Assembly (NCBI GenBank): GCA_023140095.1
Contig: JAGLMJ010000008.1
Span: 1-22,235, forward strand
Direction of reading: 5' to 3'
Source: Candidatus Omnitrophota bacterium
GTDB lineage: Bacteria; Omnitrophota; Koll11; Zapsychrales; Zapsychraceae
Length of the DNA: 22,235 nt
In this document: piece by piece, positions 15,028 to 22,235 of the stretch
How the letters are laid out: each line of letters opens with the position of its first letter
Position numbering within the stretch: position 1 is the stretch's first letter
Position numbers and translations under genes: made by a program
The notes under the pieces: model-generated
The model's database searches: none
Told to the model about the DNA's origin: nothing
Seen by the model: only the letters and a program-made list of their open reading frames with translations

Positions 15028-15714
15028 GTGAACATCCAGGCGATCATACCAACAGCAGGAATCGGGAAGAGGTTAAAAGCGGGCCTTCCTAAACCGTTAA
15101 TCGAGCTTTGCGGCAAGCCGCTTTGCGTGCATACTTTGGAAGTTTTCGAGAGCAGTCCTGTCATTGACAGTGTTGTCTTGGTTGGGCATGTGGATCATCT
15201 CTTTGAACTTGGGGGTATTGTTAAGCAGTATCAATTGAAGAAAGTTACAAAGATCGTCGCTGGTGGCGAGACGCGTTGTGAATCTGTCGCAAACGGACTT
15301 GCTGTCTTGGATGCGGACGTGGATATCGTTGTTGTTCATGACGGCGCGCGCCCTTTAGTTTCTCTTAAGACGATCAGCGACGCTGTGGCGCTTTGTCAGG
15401 ATGCAGAGGCGGTCGTGGTGGCTGTTCCGGTGAAATCGACCATCAAGAAGATCAATAAGAAGGATTTATCGGTCGAGGAAACACTTGACCGCGAGGGCCT
15501 ATGGGAGATTCAAACTCCTCAAGTTTTTAGGAAGGATGTCTTGATCAGAGCGCACGAACAGAAAAACGAAGATGTGCCGACGGATGATGCCATGATGGTC
15601 GAGCAATTAGGCGTCAGGGTAAAGGTTCTTTCGGGAGATTACAGGAACATTAAGATCACGACCCAGGAAGATCTAACTATTGCTGAAGCATTCTGCCGTT
15701 TAAGGAAGATATGA
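15028..15714 (+). CDS. ispD: 2-C-methyl-D-erythritol 4-phosphate cytidylyltransferase
   Basis: Third step of the MEP isoprenoid pathway: it joins CTP and MEP to give CDP-ME in the cytoplasm. With a GTG start at 15028 the protein has 228 residues, normal for IspD. Seen are the CTP-binding loop IIPTAGIGKRLKAGLPKPL (6-24), GGETRCESVANGL (79-91), VVVHDGARPLV (101-111), IQTPQVF (161-167), and PTDDAMMVEQLG (184-195). The loop reads PTAG where many IspDs have AAAG or PAAG. Its stop overlaps the ispF ATG (ATGA), the usual ispDF coupling; the two enzymes act one step apart. Confidence 0.95.
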   Translation: MNIQAIIPTAGIGKRLKAGLPKPLIELCGKPLCVHTLEVFESSPVIDSVVLVGHVDHLFELGGIVKQYQLKKVTKIVAGGETRCESVANGLAVLDADVDIVVVHDGARPLVSLKTISDAVALCQDAEAVVVAVPVKSTIKKINKKDLSVEETLDREGLWEIQTPQVFRKDVLIRAHEQKNEDVPTDDAMMVEQLGVRVKVLSGDYRNIKITTQEDLTIAEAFCRLRKI

Positions 15715-16193
15715 ACCAACGTGTTGGCATTGGATATGATATACACCGCTTGATCGAAGGGCGCAGGCTTGTTTTAGGCGGTGTTGAAATCCCTTATGAG
15801 CGGGGACTCGACGGGCATTCTGATGCCGACGTGCTCCTGCATGCGGTGTGTGACGCTGTTCTCGGGGCTTTAGGGAAGGGTGACATTGGGGAACATTTTC
15901 CGAATACGGATGAAAAATACAAGGATATATCAAGTCTTATTCTGCTGGAGAAAGTCTATGCTCTTGCCGAGAGGGAAGGGTATCAAGTAAACAATGTTGA
16001 TTGTGTTATTCAGGCGGAGGAGCCGAATCTGAAACAATACAAACCGGAGATGTGCTCGCAAATTGCCTATAAGCTAAGAATTGAAAAAAGTATGGTCAAT
16101 ATTAAAGCGACCACACACGAACAATTAGGTGCTATCGGGAAAAAAGAAGGCATAGCCGCTTTTGCATCTGTACTATTAGCGCCACACAGGTGA
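15711..16193 (+). CDS. ispF: 2-C-methyl-D-erythritol 2,4-cyclodiphosphate synthase
   Basis: Fifth step of the MEP pathway: it cyclises CDP-ME 2-phosphate to MEcPP. The 160-residue length is that of the family. Zinc ligands D10, H12 and H44 sit in GYDIHRL and the [19 protein letters not shown] block (36-54). The substrate-binding end [20 protein letters not shown] (131-150) is present, with THEQLG in place of the commoner TTEKLG. The trimer-forming [11 protein letters not shown] (58-68) is intact. ATG overlaps the ispD stop. ispE, which acts between them, is not in the window. Confidence 0.96.
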   Translation: MNQRVGIGYDIHRLIEGRRLVLGGVEIPYERGLDGHSDADVLLHAVCDAVLGALGKGDIGEHFPNTDEKYKDISSLILLEKVYALAEREGYQVNNVDCVIQAEEPNLKQYKPEMCSQIAYKLRIEKSMVNIKATTHEQLGAIGKKEGIAAFASVLLAPHR

Positions 16194-16203
16194 TCGGGGG
16201 AGA

Positions 16204-16896
16204 ATGATGGAATTCTGCACGACAATATCTATTTTATTACTTATCATTGTGTCTTACGTTCTTCTGGTTGCCCTCTTTTTTTCACGGGCGATCAAAGAAA
16301 CACAGGAAAAAGATCCGGCATCGAAAGGATATCTGCAAATTATCCTGTTGTATTCGGGGCTGCACGCTCTCATCACCCATAAGGTCACCCGCTCATTATG
16401 GAAAATGAAGATCCCTTTCCTGCCAAGGTTCATTTCCCAATTGGCGCGTTTTATAACGGGGATCGAGATTCATCCCGGGGCAGTGATCGGCCGGGGATTT
16501 TTTATTGATCATGGAATGGGCGTTGTCATCGGGGAGACCGCGGTGATCAAAGATAATGTGACGCTCTTTCAAGGGGTTACTTTAGGAGGGACCGGAAAGC
16601 AAACGGGAAAACGCCATCCGACGATCGGGAACAATGTTGTTATCGGAGCCGGCGCTAAAGTTTTAGGGGATATTATGGTTGGCGATAATAGCTATATCGG
16701 GGCGAATGCGGTTGTCTTAGGGGATGTTCCTGCTAATTCGACGGTCGTTGGTGTTCCCGGGCATATTACCAAACAAGACGGAAAAAAGATCGACCTGATG
16801 ATGGATCACGTTCATGTTTCGGATCCTATCATGCAGCATATGAAAGACCTGATCAGGCGGGTCAAGACGTTAGAAGATAAAGAAAAGAATAAATAA
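16204..16896 (+). CDS. cysE: Serine O-acetyltransferase (CysE/EpsC type) with an extra N-terminal membrane helix
   Basis: It acetylates L-serine with acetyl-CoA, the first step of cysteine synthesis. Residues from about 28 onward match short-form bacterial Cys[42 protein letters not shown], catalytic His103 in [12 protein letters not shown], then left-handed beta-helix hexapeptides and [20 protein letters not shown]. What differs is the start: residues 7-26 ([20 protein letters not shown]) form a hydrophobic helix that takes the place of the usual amphipathic beginning. This suggests a membrane-anchored form. ATG at 16207 is an alternative start with better spacing from the GGGGGAG at 16196-16202; both keep the helix. 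It sits between ispF and cysS as in Bacillus, but gltX is absent. Confidence 0.93.
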   Translation: MMEFCTTISILLLIIVSYVLLVALFFSRAIKETQEKDPASKGYLQIILLYSGLHALITHKVTRSLWKMKIPFLPRFISQLARFITGIEIHPGAVIGRGFFIDHGMGVVIGETAVIKDNVTLFQGVTLGGTGKQTGKRHPTIGNNVVIGAGAKVLGDIMVGDNSYIGANAVVLGDVPANSTVVGVPGHITKQDGKKIDLMMDHVHVSDPIMQHMKDLIRRVKTLEDKEKNK

Positions 16897-16916
16897 GATT
16901 CAGCGGATAATGTAAT

Positions 16917-16946
16917 CGTAGGGGCGACCGGCCGGTCGCCCCTACG
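16917..16946. repeat. 30-bp perfect palindrome between cysE and cysS
   Basis: Two 15-base arms, CGTAGGGGCGACCGG (16917-16931) and its exact reverse complement (16932-16946), meet with no spacer. The GC-rich core with GTAGGGGC/GCCCCTAC ends resembles dispersed extragenic palindromes seen in several uncultured and anaerobic phyla. No T-run follows. In RNA it would make a very stable hairpin, ending 17 bases before the cysS ATG. Confidence 0.85.
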
Positions 16947-16963
16947 GCGATATATATTAATAT

Positions 16964-18349
16964 ATGACCATCCATATTTATAATTCTCTTACCAAAAAGA
17001 AGGAAGAACTCTCTCCCTTAGACGGCAAGACCGTCAAAATGTATTCCTGCGGGGTCACGGTCTACGACAAATGCCATATCGGCCATGCCCGGAGTCTGTA
17101 CATTTTTGATGTGATCCGGCGTTATCTCAAGCACCGGGGGCATAGGGTCCTTTTCGTGCGCAATATTACCGACGTGGATGATAAGATCATCAATAAGGCT
17201 AAGGAACTCAATAAGTCTTTTGATGAAGTTGTCCGCGAGAATATCGACGCGTATGAGCGCGACCTTGAACATCTCGGGGTGGATAAAGCGGATGTGGAGC
17301 CAAGGGCAACACAGTATATCCCGAAGATCATTGCTTTTGTCGAGGAGCTTATCAAAAAAGATTTTGCTTATGAAGTCGACGGAGATGTATATTATAGCGT
17401 CCGGAAGTTTGAAAGTTACGGAAAACTTTCCGGCCAAAGTATTGATCAGATGGTCGAGGCGACAAGGATCGGGCAGGATCCCAAAAAGCGCGATCCGCTG
17501 GATTTCGCTCTTTGGAAAAAAGCGAAAGAAGGCGAAAAGTCCTGGCCAAGCCCGTGGGGAGAAGGGCGTCCGGGATGGCATATTGAGTGTTCCTGCATGA
17601 GCATGAACGAACTAAAAAGCGATACGATCGATATTCACGCCGGTGGCCGCGACCTGATCTTTCCGCATCATGAGAACGAGATCGCGCAATCCGAGGCCTT
17701 AACGGGTAAACCTTTCGCGAAGCATTGGATCCATCATGGGCTCCTGACGATCAACGGACAAAAGATGGCCAAGTCATTGGGGAATTTCATTACGTTGGAT
17801 GAAATATTGGAAAAATATTCTAGAGATGTGCTAAAACTTTTCTTCTTACAATCGCATTATGCCAGTTCGGTTGATTTCTCGTGGGAGAAGATGGAAGAAG
17901 TGGAAAAGGGATATGAGCGCATCTCTATTTTAATGGCAAAGTTGAATGAAAGGAACCCGGCATCAGGAGGCCAGGGCTCAGATGGGAATTTGACACGGCA
18001 AGAAGAATTTCAATCGGCGATGGATGATGATTTTAATACACCCAAAGCTTTATCGGTTATTTATGATGTGGTCAATGAATGCAATAAGTTGATCGACAGC
18101 GGCGCTGAAGGTAAAGAACTTATGTTACGGGAAACGATGGATTTCATCAAGACGGCAGCAGATATTTTTGGAGTTAATTTTCTTAAGGAATCGAAAATAT
18201 CCGATGATGAAAAAAAGCTTCTTGAAGAGAGGAGCAAGGCGCGCAAGAGTAAAGACTTCCAGAGATCAGATGAATTGCGCGATCTGTTGAAGGAAAAAGG
18301 AATTGTCGTCGAGGATACCAAAGAGGGGCAGGTTTGGAGACGCGCATGA
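16964..18349 (+). CDS. cysS: Cysteinyl-tRNA synthetase, class I
   Basis: It charges tRNA-Cys with cysteine. The 461 residues are of normal length. The HIGH motif is at 38-41 within CGVTVYDKCHIGHAR, and the signature loop is KMAKS (267-271) rather than KMSKS. Zinc ligands are C29, C209 and the FPHHENE segment (233-239), which select cysteine by its thiol. The DALR-type helical C-terminal domain is present with DDDFNTPKALSVIYDV and ARKSKDFQRSDELRDLLKEKG. No Shine-Dalgarno is seen before the ATG: the leader is a 14-bp AT palindrome (16952-16965) that overlaps the start codon, behind the 30-bp palindrome. It overlaps tmk by four bases. Cysteine supply (cysE) and use (cysS) are adjacent. Confidence 0.96.
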   Translation: MTIHIYNSLTKKKEELSPLDGKTVKMYSCGVTVYDKCHIGHARSLYIFDVIRRYLKHRGHRVLFVRNITDVDDKIINKAKELNKSFDEVVRENIDAYERDLEHLGVDKADVEPRATQYIPKIIAFVEELIKKDFAYEVDGDVYYSVRKFESYGKLSGQSIDQMVEATRIGQDPKKRDPLDFALWKKAKEGEKSWPSPWGEGRPGWHIECSCMSMNELKSDTIDIHAGGRDLIFPHHENEIAQSEALTGKPFAKHWIHHGLLTINGQKMAKSLGNFITLDEILEKYSRDVLKLFFLQSHYASSVDFSWEKMEEVEKGYERISILMAKLNERNPASGGQGSDGNLTRQEEFQSAMDDDFNTPKALSVIYDVVNECNKLIDSGAEGKELMLRETMDFIKTAADIFGVNFLKESKISDDEKKLLEERSKARKSKDFQRSDELRDLLKEKGIVVEDTKEGQVWRRA

Positions 18350-18969
18350 AGGGAACATTGATCACATTTGAAGGCTCGGAAGGCTCCGGCAAGAGCACGC
18401 AGATCGAATCGGTATGTAAGTATTTAAAGCGGAAGAAAAAACCTATTTTGTTCGTGCGCGAGCCCGGTGGGGTTAAGATCAGCGAGAAGATAAGGAATAT
18501 TCTGCTGGATGTCAGAAATACGAAGATGAGCAGTGAATGTGAAACATTGTTGTACATGGCCGCACGCGCGCAGTTAGTCGAAGAGGTTGTTGCTCCGGCC
18601 GTAAAGGCGGGAAGGATCGTTCTTTGCGACCGGTTCCTGGATTCGACTGTTGCTTATCAGGGATATGGCAATGGTGTTGATGTTAAGGCCATTAAGAATA
18701 TGGGGAAGTTTGCGACGCAAGAGATCCAGCCGGACATTACGTTCTTCTTTGATATCGACGCTAAAAAGGGATTGTCTCGCATTAAAGGAAGAGCGAAAGA
18801 CCGTATCGAGCGGCGCGCGATCCGCTATCATAACAGGGTTCGGGAAGGCTATACAGAGATCGCCCGCAGGGAACCGGGGCGCGTCAAACTTATTGACGCG
18901 AATCGAACAAAAGAAGAAATATTTGCCGTTGTCCGCAAGCATATTGACCGGTTATTGAAATTACACTAG
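18346..18969 (+). CDS. tmk: Thymidylate kinase
   Basis: It phosphorylates dTMP to dTDP. From the ATG at 18346 the protein is 207 residues, the normal size. Seen are the P-loop GSEGSGKST (10-18), FVREPGG (36-42), the DR motif in LCDRFLDSTVAYQGYG (93-108), and the LID region with GRAKDRIERR (148-157). An in-frame TTG at 18334 would extend it by four residues, but GGAGA at 18336-18340 is correctly spaced for 18346. The ATGA overlap with the cysS stop points to coupled translation. holB follows after nine bases, as in many tmk-holB pairs. Confidence 0.96.
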   Translation: MKGTLITFEGSEGSGKSTQIESVCKYLKRKKKPILFVREPGGVKISEKIRNILLDVRNTKMSSECETLLYMAARAQLVEEVVAPAVKAGRIVLCDRFLDSTVAYQGYGNGVDVKAIKNMGKFATQEIQPDITFFFDIDAKKGLSRIKGRAKDRIERRAIRYHNRVREGYTEIARREPGRVKLIDANRTKEEIFAVVRKHIDRLLKLH

Positions 18970-18978
18970 AGACGCATC

Positions 18979-19944
18979 ATGCAACAGGAACTGCAGTTCA
19001 ATCATTCTATTCTAAAGCGCTTTGCTGTCTTAGATCAAAGGGAACGGTTGGCTCACGCCTATTTATTTATTGGGCCATCCGGAATCGGGAAAACTGAGAC
19101 GGCAGTAGCTGTTGCTAAGTTGATGAATTGTCAGGACGCGCAGGGAGGGATATTCTGCGACACCTGTTCTTCCTGTATCAAGATCAATACCGGCAATCAT
19201 CCGGACGTGATTGTTATTGATAATGGGAACGACGAATCGATCAAGATCGAACAGATACGGGAACTTTTAAGCAGGAATAAGCTTCGAGCGTTCATGGCCA
19301 ACAAAAAAGTCTTTATTATAAAGAATATCGAAAACTTAACGCTAGACGGCGCCAACGCTTTTTTGAAGACCTTGGAAGAACCGGCAGCCGATAGCCTTTT
19401 GCTATTAACCGCTTCTGCTTTGGAAACGGTCTTGGATACGGTCAAATCGCGCTGTCATATGGTCCACTTTCCGTCGATGTCCGACCATGATCTGGCCGGA
19501 CGGTTAAGGGATGATCACGATGTCGAAACGGAAAATGCGCGTCTTTTTGCGTATTTTGCGCAAGGGTCTCTGGGGGCGGCAAAGAAATTAAAAAAGATGC
19601 GGTTTATCGACAAGAAAAATGGATTGATCGATGAATTTATTTTAAACCGTCCGCAAGAGGCTAGCATAAAAAGTCTGCTGGCGAAAAAGGACGAAACAAG
19701 AAATTTTCTGAACGTGCTTTTAAGCTGGATGCGGGATGCCTTGCTGGCGAAGGCGGGGGTGCGGGATAACCGGTTGATCCACATCGACCGTATTGATGAA
19801 CTGAATGTTTTTGCGAGAAATTATACTTTTGAGGAACTTCAGGCCATCAATGGGTCCGTTGTTAAAATGTGCCGGCTTTTAGCGGATAATTTGAACATTA
19901 AGTTACCGCTATTAATTATAGGAGAACAGTTATGGGGAAGATAG
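18979..19944 (+). CDS. holB: DNA polymerase III delta-prime subunit
   Basis: Clamp-loader subunit that helps load the beta sliding clamp. The 321 residues show an AAA+ fold: LAHAYLFIGPSGIGKTETA with P-loop GPSGIGKT (32-39), a four-cysteine zinc module (C51, C60, C63, C66) in the usual DnaX/HolB place, the sequence ANAFLKTLEEPA (125-136), and the sensor-1/arginine-finger SRC (157-159). Walker B is degenerate (VFIIKNIE), expected for delta-prime, which is not an active ATPase in well-studied species. The C-terminal collar domain is poorly conserved, as usual. Its last bases overlap the start of ricT by 13 bases. Confidence 0.92.
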   Translation: MQQELQFNHSILKRFAVLDQRERLAHAYLFIGPSGIGKTETAVAVAKLMNCQDAQGGIFCDTCSSCIKINTGNHPDVIVIDNGNDESIKIEQIRELLSRNKLRAFMANKKVFIIKNIENLTLDGANAFLKTLEEPAADSLLLLTASALETVLDTVKSRCHMVHFPSMSDHDLAGRLRDDHDVETENARLFAYFAQGSLGAAKKLKKMRFIDKKNGLIDEFILNRPQEASIKSLLAKKDETRNFLNVLLSWMRDALLAKAGVRDNRLIHIDRIDELNVFARNYTFEELQAINGSVVKMCRLLADNLNIKLPLLIIGEQLWGR

Positions 19945-20729
19945 TTCAGATACAATTGGGCGAATACCGCTCAGTTTATTTTTATGATCTCAACGATATT
20001 CAATGCAATCGTGATGATTGTGTCGTTCTTGAGGTCGATCGGGGCTCGGAATTCGGAAAGGTTGTCTCGGATATCAATCTGGATTCTAAAGGGAAAACGG
20101 ACCGTCTAAAGGGGAAAGTTCTGCGCAAGGCGACGGAAGGGGATATGAAGCAGATCGAGAACAACCGGATGAAGGCCAAAGAAGCGATGGGTATTTGCTT
20201 GCGGAAGATCAACGAGCGCAGGCTTGATATGCGGATTGTTAAGGCGGAATATACCTTTGACAGTAGCAAGATCATTTTTTCTTTTATTGCCGAGGGGCGC
20301 GTGGATTTCCGAAATCTTGTTAAAGATCTCGCGCGTATTTTCCGCGTGCGCATCGAACTCAAACAGATCGGAGTGCGCGATAAGGCAAAGGTCATCGGGG
20401 GCTATGGTGTCTGCGGCCGTCAGTTGTGCTGTTCGTCTTATATGAAGGCCTTCCATCCGCTTTCGATCAAAATGGCGAAGGAGCAGGGGTTGCCGCTTAA
20501 TCCTTCGCGGATCTCAGGCGCGTGCGGGCGCATTAAATGCTGCATGGCGTATGAATTTAGTGTCTACAAAGAGTATTCCAGGTCGCTTCCGAGGTTAGGC
20601 GAAAGGATCAATACGGTTGACGGTAAGGGGCGGGTCGTTGAAGTGAACATCTTAAAACGGTTAGTCAGCATTGATATGGGCGAGGGAAAGATCGTTAAGA
20701 CGGTATTCCCGAAAGTTTCGGAAAATTAG
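19932..20729 (+). CDS. ricT: PSP1-domain protein, RicT/YaaT family
   Basis: In Bacillus, RicT (YaaT) with RicA and RicF forms a complex bearing [4Fe-4S] clusters that promotes RNase Y-dependent mRNA maturation and affects phosphorelay. This 265-residue protein has the PSP1 domain (about 60-145) and the family's cysteine clusters CGRQLCC (161-167) and CGRIKCC (198-204), giving six Cys as likely cluster ligands. GGYGVCGRQLCCSSYM and ISGACGRIKCCM are near-diagnostic. AGGAG at 19919-19923 serves the ATG at 19932, inside the end of holB. metG starts five bases after the stop. ricA, ricF and rny are not visible here, so the partners are unknown. Confidence 0.93.
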   Translation: MGKIVQIQLGEYRSVYFYDLNDIQCNRDDCVVLEVDRGSEFGKVVSDINLDSKGKTDRLKGKVLRKATEGDMKQIENNRMKAKEAMGICLRKINERRLDMRIVKAEYTFDSSKIIFSFIAEGRVDFRNLVKDLARIFRVRIELKQIGVRDKAKVIGGYGVCGRQLCCSSYMKAFHPLSIKMAKEQGLPLNPSRISGACGRIKCCMAYEFSVYKEYSRSLPRLGERINTVDGKGRVVEVNILKRLVSIDMGEGKIVKTVFPKVSEN

Positions 20730-20734
20730 GTCCA

Positions 20735-22235
20735 ATGAGCAAAAATAAATTTTACATCACAACGCCGATCTATTATGTCAATGACAAGCCGCATATCGGC
20801 CATGCCTATACGACTATTTTAGCGGATGTCCTTTCCCGTTACCACAAGGTCGAAGGAGATGAAGTGTTCTTCTTGACAGGATTAGATGAGCATGGGCAAA
20901 AAGTGCAGCAGGCGGCACAGGAGCGCAAGCTATTGCCTCAGGACCATTGTGATGATCTTGCGCCAAGGTTTTTGCAGCTTTGGGAAAAACTCGGGATCCA
21001 GTATGATGATTTTATCCGCACGACTCAACAGCGCCATATGACGGTTGTTCAGACGGCCCTTCAAAAAGTTTATGATGCCGGAGATGTTTATTCCGACGAA
21101 TACGAAGGGTGGTACTCGGTTGCCGAGGAGCGTTTTATAACCGAGACTGAAAAAGAATCGGGGAATTTCCGTGATGTCAAGAAATTAAAGGAGCGCAACT
21201 GGTTTTTCCGGATGGGAAAATATCAGGAACAATTGCTTGATCATATTAATGACCATCCCGAGTTTATCCGGCCCGAACACCGGCGCAATGAGGTTTTAGG
21301 ATTCTTACGTCAGCCTTTGGGGGACCTATGCATTTCCCGTCCGAAATCGCGGATGGGCTGGGGCATTGAACTTCCCTTTGATCGCGATTATGTAACGTAT
21401 GTCTGGTTTGACGCTCTTCTCAATTACATCACAGGACCGGGATTTATCGATGATGCAAAGAGCTTTAAGAAATGGTGGCCGGTGTCCGTTCATTTGATCG
21501 GCAAGGATATTTTAACGACGCATGCGGTGTACTGGTCGACGATGTTATTTTCTTTAGGGCTTCCGTTGCCGGAAACTATTTTTGCCCATGGATGGTGGTT
21601 AACCGGGGATACGAAGATGAGCAAGTCCCTCGGGAATATCGTTAATCCCCTGGACCTCATTGATGAATATGGTGTTGATTCCGTGCGTTATTATCTGATG
21701 CGGGAGATGGTCTTAGGCCAGGATGCTAACTTTACAATGGGATCATTTATTAAACGTTATAACAGCGATCTGGCGAATGATTTCGGCAATCTGTTGAACC
21801 GTGTCGGGGGTTTGATCGGAAAGAATTTTGATGGGTGTATTCCTGCCGCCGGTCAGTTGACTTCTGACGAGAATGATATTAAAGAGGAATCAAGCCGGCT
21901 TGACGGTAAGGTCAAGGAATTGATCGGCGAGTTGCGGCTTAATGAAGCGATCGAAGAAACCATGAAGCTTGTTCGTCGGGTCAACAAATATCTTGAGCAT
22001 CAAGCCCCGTGGAAAGTTGCCAAAACGGATTTGACTCGCGCGGGAACGATCCTTTATACGGCAACAGAAGCCTTGAGGATCAGCGTTGTTCATTTGGCAC
22101 CTGTTATGCCGCGAAAATGTGATTCTGTCTTGGAGATTTTAGGCAATAAGAATATGGATACACAATGGGGCGGGCTAAAGCCGGGGACAAAACTTCAAGA
22201 ACATGAAGCGCTCTTTCCGAGATTAGAAGTTGAAA
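20735..22235 (+). CDS. metG: Methionyl-tRNA synthetase (3' end outside window)
   Basis: It charges tRNA-Met. The frame is open from the ATG at 20735 to the window edge, 500 residues, with no stop. Seen are the HIGH motif (20-23, in YYVNDKPHIGHAYTT), FFLTGLDEHGQKVQQ, WFDALLNYITGPGF, HLIGKDILTTHAVYW and KMSKS (294-298), followed by the anticodon domain (about 330-490, with NDFGNLLNRV and APWKVAK). The connective-peptide region reads YEGWYSVAEERFITE with no CxxC knuckles, so this is the zinc-less type as in Bacillus MetS. Whether a C-terminal EMAP-like tRNA-binding domain follows cannot be seen. The Shine-Dalgarno is weak; translation may depend on ricT five bases upstream. Confidence 0.95.
   Translation, partial: MSKNKFYITTPIYYVNDKPHIGHAYTTILADVLSRYHKVEGDEVFFLTGLDEHGQKVQQAAQERKLLPQDHCDDLAPRFLQLWEKLGIQYDDFIRTTQQRHMTVVQTALQKVYDAGDVYSDEYEGWYSVAEERFITETEKESGNFRDVKKLKERNWFFRMGKYQEQLLDHINDHPEFIRPEHRRNEVLGFLRQPLGDLCISRPKSRMGWGIELPFDRDYVTYVWFDALLNYITGPGFIDDAKSFKKWWPVSVHLIGKDILTTHAVYWSTMLFSLGLPLPETIFAHGWWLTGDTKMSKSLGNIVNPLDLIDEYGVDSVRYYLMREMVLGQDANFTMGSFIKRYNSDLANDFGNLLNRVGGLIGKNFDGCIPAAGQLTSDENDIKEESSRLDGKVKELIGELRLNEAIEETMKLVRRVNKYLEHQAPWKVAKTDLTRAGTILYTATEALRISVVHLAPVMPRKCDSVLEILGNKNMDTQWGGLKPGTKLQEHEALFPRLEVE

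Noticed and set aside
17018..17581. Minus-strand frame of 187 codons opposite cysS
   Set aside because: Longest antisense frame, but it lies fully inside cysS catalytic-domain codons and shows no domain or start signal.
1..22235. CRISPR arrays, tRNA/rRNA genes, phage, toxin-antitoxin or defence genes
   Set aside because: None seen on either strand; no spaced direct repeats and no cloverleaf or rRNA-like segments in the short gaps.

Overview
The window is a gene-dense, almost entirely plus-strand stretch of a bacterial chromosome. It holds 20 recognisable protein genes, two of them cut by the window edges, and no intergenic gap longer than about 170 bases. The host is a diderm, LPS-making bacterium: it has LpxI (lipid A synthesis), a LolC/E-LolD lipoprotein release system and an MlaE-MlaF-MlaD phospholipid transport system. 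The rest of the gene order is one best known from Firmicutes. This combination, with moderate GC and many Ile/Lys codons, fits an uncultured PVC-side phylum such as Omnitrophota. That assignment is an inference from gene content, not from a marker-gene search.

Layout. (1) 1-482: C-terminal part of lpxI. (2) 576-4063: a consensus sigma-70-type promoter, then lysS, a LolC/E-family permease and lolD. (3) 4081-4181: a 97-101 bp imperfect palindrome resembling a MITE. (4) 4228-9129: a class IV aminotransferase, then mcsA-mcsB-clpC, the protein-arginine-phosphorylation and AAA+ unfoldase module. (5) 9196-12580: a secreted AsmA/TamB-like protein followed by mlaE-mlaF-mlaD. (6) 12662-18349: radA, a YacL-type PIN-TRAM membrane protein, ispD, ispF, cysE and cysS. 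(7) 18346-22235: tmk, holB, ricT (PSP1 domain) and the start of metG.

Regions 4 and 6 together follow the Bacillus order mcsA-mcsB-clpC-radA-(disA)-yacL-ispD-ispF-(gltX)-cysE-cysS. Here ctsR, disA and gltX are missing, and an outer-membrane lipid-transport cassette sits between clpC and radA. Region 7 follows the Bacillus tmk-holB-yaaT-metS neighbourhood. Genes are tightly packed, often with ATGA-type or few-base overlaps, so they are probably co-transcribed in a few long operons.

I see no tRNA, rRNA, CRISPR array, phage or toxin-antitoxin system, and no strong intrinsic terminator. The items most worth a second look are the Mla/AsmA-like cassette inside the conserved block, McsAB-ClpC without CtsR in a diderm, the MITE-like palindrome, a 30-bp perfect palindrome before cysS, a CysE with an extra N-terminal membrane helix, a G10 tract inside radA, and a very high GATC density linked to an NNG-ATC codon-pair preference.
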